In this document: one piece after another, positions 8,305 through 15,729 of the stretch
Numbering within the stretch: position 1 is the first letter of the stretch
Layout of the letters: every line of letters starts with the position of its first letter
Program-made: the position numbers and the translations under genes
Notes under the pieces: model-generated
Told to the model about the DNA's origin: nothing
What the model saw: only the letters and a program-made list of their open reading frames with translations
Database searches by the model: none
Assembly: GCF_026342435.1 (NCBI RefSeq)
Contig: NZ_JAPEMT010000003.1
Span: 186,001-250,000, forward strand
Length of the DNA stretch: 64,000 bases
Source of the DNA: Streptomyces sp. NBC_00237
GTDB lineage: Bacteria > Actinomycetota > Actinomycetes > Streptomycetales > Streptomycetaceae
Direction: 5' to 3'

Positions 8305-9636
8305 TTATTCCTTGGCCGTGGTGGAGTTAGCGGTGGCGGAGGCCGTGTCGGGCGGGGGCTTCGCCGCCAGGCTGCGGACGCGCGGTATCGGTGAGGGCAG
8401 CAGCCAGAGCAGGGACAGCGTTCCCCCGACGGCGCCGACGAGCAGCGTCGTCCGCAGCCCGAAGCCGGTGGCGAGGAGCCCGCCGACGACGGCCCCGAGA
8501 GGGCGCATGCCGTAGTTGACGGTGCTGAAGGCGCCCGCCACCCGGCTGCGCAGACCGTCCGGGATGACGCTGGTCTGGAGGGAGTTGAGATTGACGTCGA
8601 ATAGCATGACGCCGACCCCGGAGAGGAATTCGGCCAGGGCGAGCACCCCGGCGCGTACCCACAGCGGGCCGCCCGCACAGGCGGCGACGGCGAGGGGCGC
8701 CGGGAACAGCACGGCCCCCACCACGATGCTGCGTCCCAGTCCGATGCGCCGCGAAACCCCCGGGGCGACGACCGCACCGAGGAGCGCACCGGTCGAACCG
8801 ATCCCCAGGGCCAGCCCGATCGCCCCGGCGGACAGCCCCAGAGTGCGGCTGGCGAACAGCACCATCAGCCCGCTGCCCGCGACGAACGTGAAGAAGTTGA
8901 CGGTCGCCGCGCAGCAGAGCGCCGCCCGCAGGACGGGGTGCTGCCAGACGAAGGCCATCCCCTCCCGGGCACGCCGCAACAGGGAGGTAGCCGCTGCCGC
9001 ATCGGCCTCGGCGGGCGCTTCGACGAGCGGGATGTGGCCGATCAGGAAGGCGGATGCCACGTACGACAGCGCGTCGACCACCACGGCGACCGGCGCGGTC
9101 AATGCCTGCACGAGTCCGCCGCCGACCGCGGGGCCGATCACGTGCGACGCCGACCGGCTGGCACTGAGCCTGCTGTTCGCCTCGACGTAGGAGGAGCGGG
9201 GCACGAGCTGGACGAAGAAGGGCGGATAGGCGGTGCTGAAGACCACTGCGGCGGTACCGGTCAACACGGCCACCACGTAGAGCTGACCAAGGCTCACCGC
9301 GTCGAGCAGGTACGCCACGGGGAGACTGAGCAGCACCGCGCCGCGCACCAGATCGGCGGCGACCATCAGGCGGCGCTTGCGGGTCTGCCGGTCGACCCAG
9401 GCTCCCCAGATGATCGCGAGCAGGTGCGGCGTCCAGACGAGTGCGGTCAGCCAGGCCACCTGGTTGGCGGACGCGCCCAGTGCGGTGACGGCGATCAGCG
9501 GCAGTGCCAGTTCGGAGATCCGGTCGCCGAACTCGGATATCGACTGCCCTGCCCAGAACCGGCGGAAGCGGCGGTCGCGCCCGAGGGACGGTGGTAACGA
9601 GGGTTCCGCCGTTTCCGCCGGCGGGGCGATGGTCAC
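8305..9636 (-). CDS. MFS transporter (EntS/MFS_3-like exporter)
   Basis: 443 residues from a GTG at 9636, with a strong GGGAGG site just upstream; longer in-frame extensions are non-coding. About 12 hydrophobic segments are visible, with the MFS motif-A-like loop between TM2 and TM3 (WVDRQTRKRR) and a central charged loop. The N-terminal pattern RRFWAGQSISEFGDRISELALPL is typical of the enterobactin-exporter/macrolide-efflux-type MFS group. The start overlaps the stop of the ArsR gene by four bases, so this exporter is translationally coupled to, and probably regulated by, that repressor. The substrate is unknown. Confidence 0.85.
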   Translation of the reverse strand: MTIAPPAETAEPSLPPSLGRDRRFRRFWAGQSISEFGDRISELALPLIAVTALGASANQVAWLTALVWTPHLLAIIWGAWVDRQTRKRRLMVAADLVRGAVLLSLPVAYLLDAVSLGQLYVVAVLTGTAAVVFSTAYPPFFVQLVPRSSYVEANSRLSASRSASHVIGPAVGGGLVQALTAPVAVVVDALSYVASAFLIGHIPLVEAPAEADAAAATSLLRRAREGMAFVWQHPVLRAALCCAATVNFFTFVAGSGLMVLFASRTLGLSAGAIGLALGIGSTGALLGAVVAPGVSRRIGLGRSIVVGAVLFPAPLAVAACAGGPLWVRAGVLALAEFLSGVGVMLFDVNLNSLQTSVIPDGLRSRVAGAFSTVNYGMRPLGAVVGGLLATGFGLRTTLLVGAVGGTLSLLWLLPSPIPRVRSLAAKPPPDTASATANSTTAKE

Positions 9637-10298
9637 AGGGAGCCTCCCGGATGTCCGGTTCCGGCTCCGGTTCCGTGTTCCTCGGCGCCGTCGCCGGGTG
9701 GTGCGTGGTGTTCGGCAGCGTGTTCCGGCAGTGCGTAGCGCAGCAGCCGTACGCCACGGCTGCCGGACGGGCGCTCGGCAGGACCACGCGTCACGTACGG
9801 CGCGAGGACCTGCTCGATGCCGTCCTGGATCGCCGCGAGCTCCTCCGCCGAGACGACGATCCGGGTGTCGGCCAGCCTGGCGGCACCCTGCCACAACGGG
9901 CTCAGCAGAGGCTCGACCTCGGCCACCCATCTGCTCGGCAGATCCGCACGGCGCGCGAACATCTCCCGGGTCAGGGCTCGGGCGGCCGCCTGCCCCGCCA
10001 CGTCCTCGGGGTCCTCGGGCGCTTCGAACCGGAACCCGCGTGCCGCCGCCTCCCACCGTCGTTGCCGTCGGTCCGTGCCCGGCGCGGCGTCGCGCACGAG
10101 ACCGAAACCCGCGAGATGCCGCAGGTGCCAACTGGTCACCGATGGTGTCGCCCCCACGTCGGGGGCGAGTTGCGTCGCCGTCGCGGGGCCGTGCCGCCGG
10201 AGGTGGTCGAGGATGGCCAGCCGTACGGGGTGCGCCAGTGCGCGCATCGCCTGCGGATCGGTGATGTCGATGTCGCCCAGCCGATTTCCGGTATCCAT
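9633..10298 (-). CDS. ArsR-type winged-helix repressor
   Basis: 221 residues from ATG at 10298. The N-terminal winged helix (about residues 10-90) has the ArsR/HTH_20 pattern ALAHPVRLAILDHLRRHG, then ATQLAPDVGATPSVTSWHLRHL as the recognition region. The C-terminal part is helical and could sense a ligand; there is no cysteine metal site, so it is not a metal sensor of the classical ArsR/SmtB type. It is coupled to the downstream MFS gene. Two palindromes directly in front of the start codon strongly suggest autorepression. Confidence 0.85.
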   Translation of the reverse strand: MDTGNRLGDIDITDPQAMRALAHPVRLAILDHLRRHGPATATQLAPDVGATPSVTSWHLRHLAGFGLVRDAAPGTDRRQRRWEAAARGFRFEAPEDPEDVAGQAAARALTREMFARRADLPSRWVAEVEPLLSPLWQGAARLADTRIVVSAEELAAIQDGIEQVLAPYVTRGPAERPSGSRGVRLLRYALPEHAAEHHAPPGDGAEEHGTGAGTGHPGGSL

Positions 10299-10302
10299 GA
10301 CG

Positions 10303-10341
10303 TGAGAGTGTCCTCTCACATTATGTGAGAGTCAACTCTCA
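10303..10341 (-). promoter_or_regulatory. Tandem operator palindromes before the ArsR gene
   Basis: Two copies of TGAGAG-N4-CTCTCA occur at 10303-10318 and 10326-10341, with centres 23 bp apart (about two helical turns). On the minus strand a TTGACT -35-like hexamer (plus-strand AGTCAA, 10330-10335) lies inside the upstream palindrome. Binding would therefore block RNA polymerase. They are likely sites for the adjacent ArsR-type protein. Confidence 0.7.
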
Positions 10342-10368
10342 TAACCCGGGGTGCCTGTGTGCGCCGCC

Positions 10369-11622
10369 TCACGCCTCGACGAGCAGCTCCCGCAGTCCGC
10401 GCATCACGAAGTTCGGCCTTCGCTCGGGTTCGGCGGCCAGGCGCAGGTTCGGGGCCTGGTCCAGCAACGCCCGCATGGATGCGGCGAGTTCGATACGGGC
10501 CAGGGGTGCGCCGATGCAGTAGTGGATGCCCGCACTGAAGGAGATGTGGGGGTTCTCCGCCCTGGTCAGGTCGAGTCGTTCGGGGTGGGCGAAGACGGCC
10601 GGGTCGTGATTGGCCGACCCGAAGAGCAGCGCGACCTCCGCGCCTCGTTCGATCGTGACGCCGTCGACCTCGATGTCGTCGAGCACCCACCGCTCGAAGA
10701 GCTGGAGCGGGGTGTCGTAGCGCATCAGCTCTTCGACGGCTTGGGGGACGAGGTCCTGCGGATTCGCCCGGAGCAGGGCGAGTTGTTCCGGGTGGCGGAA
10801 GAGGGCGTGCCAGCCGTTGGTGGTCGCGTTCACGGTGGCCTCGTGGCCCGCGTTGAGGAGCAGGACGCAGGTGGAGATCACCTCCTGTTCGGTGAGGCGT
10901 TCCCCGTCCTCGTGGGCGGCGATGAGCCCGGAGAGGAGATCGTCGCCGGGGGTGCGGCGGCGGATGCCGATCAACTCCCGCAGGTAGGCGGTGAATTCGA
11001 GCGAGGCGCGGACCGCTCGTTCGGCGGTCTCGGGTGAGGGGTTCAGCTCGTACATGCCGCAGATGTCCGCCGACCAGGGGCGGAGGGGGGCCCGGTCCGA
11101 CTCGGGGATGCCCAGCATCTGCGCGATCACCGCTACGGGGAGGGGTTCGGCGACGGAGGAGAGGAGGTCGCCGCCACCGTTCACTACGAGGGCCGCCACC
11201 AGGTCGGAGGCCAACTGGTCGACGTACGGGATGAGTTGGGTGACGGTGCGAGGGGTGAAGGCTTTCGAGACCAGGCGGCGGATGCGGGTGTGGTCCGGCG
11301 CTTCGAGGTCGAGCATGCCGTTGTCGTTGAGGACGTGGAAGGGCTCGTGCTCCGGGGGCGGCGCGGTGCGGCCGAACTCCTCGTGCGTGAAGCGGTGTTG
11401 GTACGTACGGCCGAGGCGACGGTCGCGCAGCAGGGCCGAGACGTCGGCGTGGTGGGGGACGAGCCACTGGCGGGTCGGCTCGAACCAGTGGACGCGGCCA
11501 CGGGCGCGGAGGGTGGCGTAGGCGGGGTAGGGGTCGGCGAGGAAGGTGGGGGACCAGGGGGCGAAGTCGGGCGTGGGGGCGTCTGTGGGGTCGTTCGCGG
11601 AGTCGTGCGTGGAGTCGTTCAT
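10369..11622 (-). CDS. Cytochrome P450
   Basis: 417 residues, a normal length for a soluble bacterial class I P450. The I-helix oxygen-activation motif AGHEAT is at 258-263, the K-helix ExxR at 298-301, and the haem-ligand loop FSAGIHYCIG has C369. The ATG start has only weak ribosome-binding complementarity. The enzyme needs a ferredoxin partner, and none is encoded nearby. No biosynthetic core enzyme flanks it, so a xenobiotic or stand-alone hydroxylation role is as likely as antibiotic tailoring. It lies upstream of the ArsR gene on the same strand but is separated from it by the operator region. Confidence 0.93.
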   Translation of the reverse strand: MNDSTHDSANDPTDAPTPDFAPWSPTFLADPYPAYATLRARGRVHWFEPTRQWLVPHHADVSALLRDRRLGRTYQHRFTHEEFGRTAPPPEHEPFHVLNDNGMLDLEAPDHTRIRRLVSKAFTPRTVTQLIPYVDQLASDLVAALVVNGGGDLLSSVAEPLPVAVIAQMLGIPESDRAPLRPWSADICGMYELNPSPETAERAVRASLEFTAYLRELIGIRRRTPGDDLLSGLIAAHEDGERLTEQEVISTCVLLLNAGHEATVNATTNGWHALFRHPEQLALLRANPQDLVPQAVEELMRYDTPLQLFERWVLDDIEVDGVTIERGAEVALLFGSANHDPAVFAHPERLDLTRAENPHISFSAGIHYCIGAPLARIELAASMRALLDQAPNLRLAAEPERRPNFVMRGLRELLVEA

Positions 11623-11764
11623 GGGGGGACGCTAGTTGGCCCTCGGGGCGCTGACCAGCGGAAGGTGCGGAGATGAGGGGTGGGGACTGCGGGGGCGAGT
11701 CTGGTTGCGGTCACTGAGGGGGCTACGCCCCTCGCCCCCTGCACGCCCCTCGCCCGCGCGTCCT

Positions 11765-11942
11765 CAAGCGCCGGACGGGCTGGATTGGGTACGCCAGCCC
11801 GTCCTCCAATGCCGGACGGGCTGGATTGGTGCCCCGCGCGTCCTCAAGTGCCGGACGGGCTTGATGGCGCGCCCCGCCCGCCCTCCAGCGCCGGACGGGG
11901 TGGACGGCGTGTCCCCGTGCGTTCTCAGGCGCCGGACGGGTC
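11765..11942. repeat. Five-copy about 40-bp repeat with GCCGGACGGGC core
   Basis: The core CCGGACGGG starts at 11771, 11812, 11851, 11891 and 11932, a regular 39-41-bp period. Each core is preceded by a CCTC(A/C)A-like stretch and a complementary CCCGTCC or GCCCG, so each unit can form a hairpin. Variants of this element recur between genes in streptomycetes. The last copy encodes the extreme C-terminus of the hydrolase on the minus strand. It fills the gap between the P450 and hydrolase genes. Confidence 0.7.
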
Positions 11943-12800
11943 GGACAGGGTCAGGTGCAGCGTCTTCGCGAACTCCTCCGGCTCGCCCTGCTGCCCGAAC
12001 TCCCCGCCCAGGAAGCCCCCGTGGTGGCTCGGGAACCACGTCGGCGCCAGGCCCAGTTCCTCCGCCAGGGCCACCGCCGCCCGTGCCGTCATCTCGTTCT
12101 CCGACTCCCGTCCCGCCCCGATCACGAGCCGCGTGGACGCCGCCCGCAGCGCGGGGAAGTCGGGGCGGTGGCTCGTGCAGTGGCGCATGTTCTGGCCCAG
12201 CAGCGCGTCGTCGCGCGTGCCGTCGTCCTCGGTGGGCAGGCCGAATGCGGCAGGGTCGGGGGCGGGCTGGTCCAGCCAGTTCGCCGGGAACGGGCCCTTG
12301 TGCATCACCGCCGCGATGAACTTCGCCATCCCGGCCCCGAGCCCGTCGCGCAAGTACGTCGCCCGCATGTCCGCGAAGATCTCCAGCGCGATCTCCCGGT
12401 CCGGCAGGACCTCGGCGATCGGCGGCTCGTGCGCGACCAGCGTGCGGATCAGGTCGGGGTGGCGGGCGACCAGGGCCAGCGCGTTGACCGCACCGCCGCT
12501 GCTCGCGAAGACGTCGATCGTCTCCGCCCCGACCGCTTCGATCACCGCACGCAGGTCCTCGGCGTGCTCCTCGGGGGTGGTCTCCGTGGCTCCGTCGGTG
12601 CGCTTGCTGCGGTCGACGCCCCGGGGGTCGTACGTGATCACCGTACGGTCCGTGAAATGCGCGGCCAGCGAGACGAATCCGGCGGCACTCATGGGCGAGC
12701 CGAGCAGGAACAGGGTCCCGCCCTCGCCGGAACCGGGGCGGACGTCATACGTCAGGGTGGCCCCGGCCACGGACAGGGTGTGGGTCTCTGCTGCGGTCAT
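11925..12800 (-). CDS. Alpha/beta hydrolase
   Basis: 291 residues from ATG at 12800. The fold is indicated by the N-terminal strand pattern, an oxyanion-loop region LGSPMSAAGF, the DPRGVDRS turn, a nucleophile elbow VFASSGGAVNAL (Ser in a G/A-x-S-x-G-like context) and a C-terminal FPSHHGGFLG bearing the likely catalytic His. The substrate is unknown; related streptomycete proteins are annotated simply as hydrolases or esterases. It appears monocistronic. Its stop codon lies inside the last unit of the 40-bp repeat array. Confidence 0.85.
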   Translation of the reverse strand: MTAAETHTLSVAGATLTYDVRPGSGEGGTLFLLGSPMSAAGFVSLAAHFTDRTVITYDPRGVDRSKRTDGATETTPEEHAEDLRAVIEAVGAETIDVFASSGGAVNALALVARHPDLIRTLVAHEPPIAEVLPDREIALEIFADMRATYLRDGLGAGMAKFIAAVMHKGPFPANWLDQPAPDPAAFGLPTEDDGTRDDALLGQNMRHCTSHRPDFPALRAASTRLVIGAGRESENEMTARAAVALAEELGLAPTWFPSHHGGFLGGEFGQQGEPEEFAKTLHLTLSDPSGA

Positions 12801-13142
12801 GGTGGACTCCAGGTCGTGTCGTTCGAAAGCGTGTGCGATGTGTGCGTGTGTGGTTCTGGAAGGTAGACCCCGGGGAGGGGCAGAAATCATCGCGCGGACG
12901 GCACATCGCGGCATCTTTTCAAGAAGTCCCTGACCGCATCCCTGACCAGGGTCAGCGTACGGACACGGCGCAGATTCACCAGGTACGGCAGTTCACTTCT
13001 TGCCCGGGGCCCAGGCCGCCGGGATCAAGCGCATGCGGGTCGCACCCCCCCCCCCGCACCCGGGAGGGGGGCTCGGACTCGGCCGCCGCTTCCTGGCCGA
13101 ACTGGTGTGACGGGCTGCCCGGCACGGGTTCCGGGCGTTGTT
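12801..13142. other. Intergenic stretch with a poly-C tract
   Basis: About 340 bp lie between two minus-strand genes without a convincing gene. It holds the promoter of the hydrolase and, at 13045-13055, a run of eleven C. On the minus strand a short frame after the tract ends in a plausible basic C-terminal tail (PAAWAPGKK and stop), so a decayed gene end is possible, but I cannot identify it. Confidence 0.4.
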
Positions 13143-14330
13143 CTACGAGGCAGGGGCGAGAAACACGTCGAAGGCCGCCGGGAGTCGCTCCCAGCCGCGT
13201 CGCCCCTCCGCGTACTCCGCGTCCGTCAGCAGGCAGGAGTCGAGCAACCGCTCCAGCCCCTCCCTGTCCAGCCCGGGCGACGTGAACACCAAGTGCTGGC
13301 AGCAGTCCCCGTGTTCCGGGTGCCAGTCCAGCGCCGCGGCCGCCCTGCGCATCGGTGACTCCAGATCCCACGCCGCATCCGGCAGCGCCGCCAGCCACGG
13401 GCCCGACGCCTCCACGCACAGCGCACCTCCCGCGCAGTCCCACGCGAGAAGGGTGTCCGGCCGGTCGGCGAGCCAGAAGCGCCCCCGGCTGCGTACGGCC
13501 CCGCAGCACAGCTCCTCCAGCGCGTCGAAGAGTCTGCCGGGGTGGAACGGGCGGTGCCGGTGCCAGACCAGGGTGCCCACTCCGGACTCCTCCGCGTCCT
13601 GGGGGAGCCGGGCGCAGGCCGGATGCTGTGCCGTGGCAGCCGCCTCCACGTCGAACCCCGCGAAGGCCGAGCGCACCAACTCCGCCGAATCCGCGCCGAC
13701 GTGACGGACCGTCGGGTGGAGTTGCGCGAGCAGTGCCCGGTCCTCCGCGTCGGCGTGGCCCTCGTCGACGAGGGCGAGCACGGACGCGTACTCCAGTTGC
13801 CGCGCCCACGTGTCGCCGACCGCCCGCCGGTCGGACGGAGCGACGGCGAGACCCGCTTCCGCGAGGTCGTCCCCGTTGCCCAGGTAGGGGAGTACGAGGG
13901 CGGGGTCGACGGCGGTCACCACTCCGGTCAGCGTCAGGGTGTCACCGCCGTGCACCGAGACGACCTCCGCCATCGCCCGGGGCTCCACCGAGTCCCACAG
14001 CTCCACGATCGCGAGCCGGGTCAGCCCGAGCGCGGCGATGCGCCGCAGCTCGGGCAGGAGGTCCGCACGCAGTGCACAGCACGCGCAGTCGTTGACCAGC
14101 GGGGTGTCGCCGCGGGACAACTCGCCCGTGGCGTCGCGCACCGTGCGCAGCACCGCCCCCGACGTCTGCGCACGGGCCGCCTCCGAGAGGTCGTGATGCA
14201 GTGCGACGCTGCTGGGTACGGCCCGCAGGAGGCGGTCGACCACCCGTCGGCGGGCGTCCGAGTGGAGCCCGCCGACGAGCACGACCGCCAGTGGGGGCGG
14301 GCCGGGGATTCCCTCGGGCGAGGGTTCCAT
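13143..14330 (-). CDS. COG0523/CobW-like protein, Mrf-like
   Basis: 395 residues; ATG at 14330 shares one base with the stop of the L31 gene. The COG0523 zinc-binding CxCC motif is present (C82-A-C84-C85 in NDCACCALRADLL), as is the family C-terminal region with the histidine cluster WHRHRPFHPGRLF. The expected N-terminal P-loop (GxxGxGKT) is degenerate: residues 15-30 read VVLVGGLHSDARRRVV, so GTPase activity is doubtful. In mycobacteria a COG0523-like protein in the alternative-ribosomal-protein operon (Mrf) recruits the hibernation factor MPY under zinc limitation. The same context and CxCC support a Mrf-like role here, which is an inference. Confidence 0.8.
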   Translation of the reverse strand: MEPSPEGIPGPPPLAVVLVGGLHSDARRRVVDRLLRAVPSSVALHHDLSEAARAQTSGAVLRTVRDATGELSRGDTPLVNDCACCALRADLLPELRRIAALGLTRLAIVELWDSVEPRAMAEVVSVHGGDTLTLTGVVTAVDPALVLPYLGNGDDLAEAGLAVAPSDRRAVGDTWARQLEYASVLALVDEGHADAEDRALLAQLHPTVRHVGADSAELVRSAFAGFDVEAAATAQHPACARLPQDAEESGVGTLVWHRHRPFHPGRLFDALEELCCGAVRSRGRFWLADRPDTLLAWDCAGGALCVEASGPWLAALPDAAWDLESPMRRAAAALDWHPEHGDCCQHLVFTSPGLDREGLERLLDSCLLTDAEYAEGRRGWERLPAAFDVFLAPAS

Positions 14331-14584
14331 CAGCGGTTCCCGCGTCGGCCGTAGCGACGCTCGAACTGCTCCACGCGTCCGGCGGTGTCCAGGACGCGCG
14401 CGGTGCCCGTGTAGAAGGGGTGGCTCACCGAGGAGATCTCGACGTCGACCACCGGATAGGTGTTGCCGTCCTCCCACTCCACCGTCTTCGTGCTGGTGGC
14501 CGTGGAGCGGGTGAGGAAGGTGGTGCCGACTGCCGTGTCGCGGAAGACGACGGGGCCGTAGGCGGGGTGGATTCCGTGCTTCAT
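14330..14584 (-). CDS. rpmE: Ribosomal protein L31, type B (zinc-free)
   Basis: 84 residues starting MKHGIHP, the standard L31 type B beginning, with HPFYTG and a basic RRYGRRG tail. The zinc-binding cysteines of type A L31 are absent; there is no cysteine at all. It replaces the zinc-loaded paralogue when zinc is scarce. An AAGGA ribosome-binding site precedes the ATG. It sits between rpmG and the Mrf-like gene in one minus-strand operon below a candidate Zur operator. Confidence 0.95.
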   Translation of the reverse strand: MKHGIHPAYGPVVFRDTAVGTTFLTRSTATSTKTVEWEDGNTYPVVDVEISSVSHPFYTGTARVLDTAGRVEQFERRYGRRGNR

Positions 14585-14646
14585 GAGGAGTCCTTCCGAG
14601 GGGTTCGTGTACGGGTGCCGGTGCGCGAACCGGCTGGTGAGCGGAG

Positions 14647-14811
14647 TCAGCGTTCCTCGCGGAAGTCGACGTGCCGCGTGACCTTCGGGTCGTACTTGCG
14701 CAGGGCCAGGCGGTCGGGGGTGTTGCGGCGGTTCTTCCTGGTCACGTAGGTGAAGCCGGTGCCTGCCGTCGAGCGGAGCTTGATGATCGGGCGTACGTCG
14801 TTGCGAGCCAT
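14647..14811 (-). CDS. rpmG: Ribosomal protein L33 (zinc-free)
   Basis: 54 residues from ATG at 14811, with the canonical L33 pattern RPIIKLRSTAGTGFTYVTRKNRRNTP. Longer upstream frames are discarded because they would cross the operator. The CxxC zinc pairs of the C+ form are missing. It is the first gene of the minus-strand zinc-starvation operon, only about 14 bp from the candidate Zur site, so repression would block transcription directly. Confidence 0.95.
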   Translation of the reverse strand: MARNDVRPIIKLRSTAGTGFTYVTRKNRRNTPDRLALRKYDPKVTRHVDFREER

Positions 14812-14824
14812 GGCGCTACCATAC

Positions 14825-14845
14825 TGAAAACGGGAACCATTTTCA
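14825..14845. promoter_or_regulatory. Candidate Zur operator (divergent)
   Basis: An A/T-rich dyad with TGAAAA at 14825-14830 and its complement TTTTCA at 14840-14845 is set in very GC-rich surroundings between rpmG (-) and rpsN (+). The half-sites match the actinobacterial Zur box, but the 9-bp spacing is longer than the usual 3 bp. An overlapping second dyad (GGAAC 14834 onward, GTTCC near 14851) may allow two dimers. All four flanking genes fit the Zur regulon. Confidence 0.6.
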
Positions 14846-14901
14846 ATAGTGTTCCTTCGCGCCGGCCCCGACCAGGGGTCGGTCCTTCGGAGAGGCGCCT
14901 G

Positions 14902-15207
14902 ATGGCGAAGAAGAGCAAGATCGCGAAGAACGAGCAGCGCCGGGCCACCGTCGCGCGCCACGCCGCCCGACGCGCCGAGCTGAAAGCCCTCCTACGTGCC
15001 CCGGGCACCAGCGAGGCGCAACGCGAGGCGGCCGTGGAGGAGCTGCGCCGCCAGCCGCGCGACGCGAGCGCCACCCGGGTCCGTAACCGGGACGGCGTGG
15101 ACGGCAGGCCCCGCGGCCATCTGCGGAAGTTCGGGCTCTCCCGGGTGCGGATGCGCGAGCAGGCGCATGCGGGGTTCCTGCCGGGGATCACCAAGTCGTC
15201 GTGGTGA
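14902..15207 (+). CDS. rpsN: Ribosomal protein S14 (zinc-free long form)
   Basis: 101 residues, the long cysteine-free form of S14 (the zinc form is about 61 residues with four Cys). The N-terminal MAKKSKIAKNEQRR and the C-terminal GHLRKFGLSRVRMREQAHAG...KSSW are diagnostic. A GGAGAGG site precedes the ATG. It is transcribed divergently from rpmG across the candidate Zur operator, and is part of the set of alternative ribosomal proteins that spare zinc. Confidence 0.95.
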   Translation: MAKKSKIAKNEQRRATVARHAARRAELKALLRAPGTSEAQREAAVEELRRQPRDASATRVRNRDGVDGRPRGHLRKFGLSRVRMREQAHAGFLPGITKSSW

Positions 15208-15287
15208 AGCCGCGTACCGGGTGAAGCGGGGCGGCGGACGGCCTTCGCCGCACGGGACGGGGCGCACGCCGCTCGGTGCCCGCCCTC

Positions 15288-15512
15288 TTACCAGCCGATG
15301 GTGGGGTGCATCCCGTTGCAGCCCGGTTCCTGGGTAGGGCAGGAGGGGTGCGGCTTGAGCTCCGGCTCCGGCGGCGGCTCGGGCGGGAGCGGCAGCGGTG
15401 GCGGGTTGGTGAACGCGACGCAGTCGCAGGTCCGGCAGGGCCCCGCGAAGAGGGGATCGCCGTGCTGGAAGCGTGCGTCGCCGCACTGGCATCTGTACGT
15501 CGCCCAGGACAT
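15288..15512 (-). CDS. Small Cys-rich hypothetical protein
   Basis: 74 residues from an ATG at 15512 to a TAA stop. The N-terminal half has a rubredoxin/zinc-ribbon-like set of cysteines (YRCQC, then CRTCDC), followed by a Pro/Glu-rich low-complexity stretch and two more Cys near the C-terminus. It could bind zinc or iron; no function is known to me. The reading frame is supported by the ordered cysteine motifs and strong GC bias at third positions. It is convergent with rpsN. Confidence 0.55.
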   Translation of the reverse strand: MSWATYRCQCGDARFQHGDPLFAGPCRTCDCVAFTNPPPLPLPPEPPPEPELKPHPSCPTQEPGCNGMHPTIGW

Positions 15513-15729
15513 CGTCCCTCGCCCCCGTCGCCGCCGTGGAACCTCCAGGCTAGTGCGCCGCAGCCCTGGCGGCACCTGGCTCGTCGTGCGACGTCGGCCA
15601 CGGCTGCGGACGGTGTCCGGGGTGCCGCTACCGTGTGACGTGGCCGCGACGCCGCGGAATGATCTCCGTGGCACGGTGGTTGGACGTAACGCGGTGAGTC
15701 ACTCATTGGTTGATCAGAGGGGAACTTCC

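Noticed and set aside
10369..11622. P450 as part of an antibiotic biosynthetic cluster
   Set aside because: No polyketide synthase, NRPS, terpene synthase or other core enzyme lies within the window near it.
11765..11942. Possible CRISPR array because of the regular 40-bp period
   Set aside because: The units are near-identical throughout with no unique spacers, and no cas genes are present.
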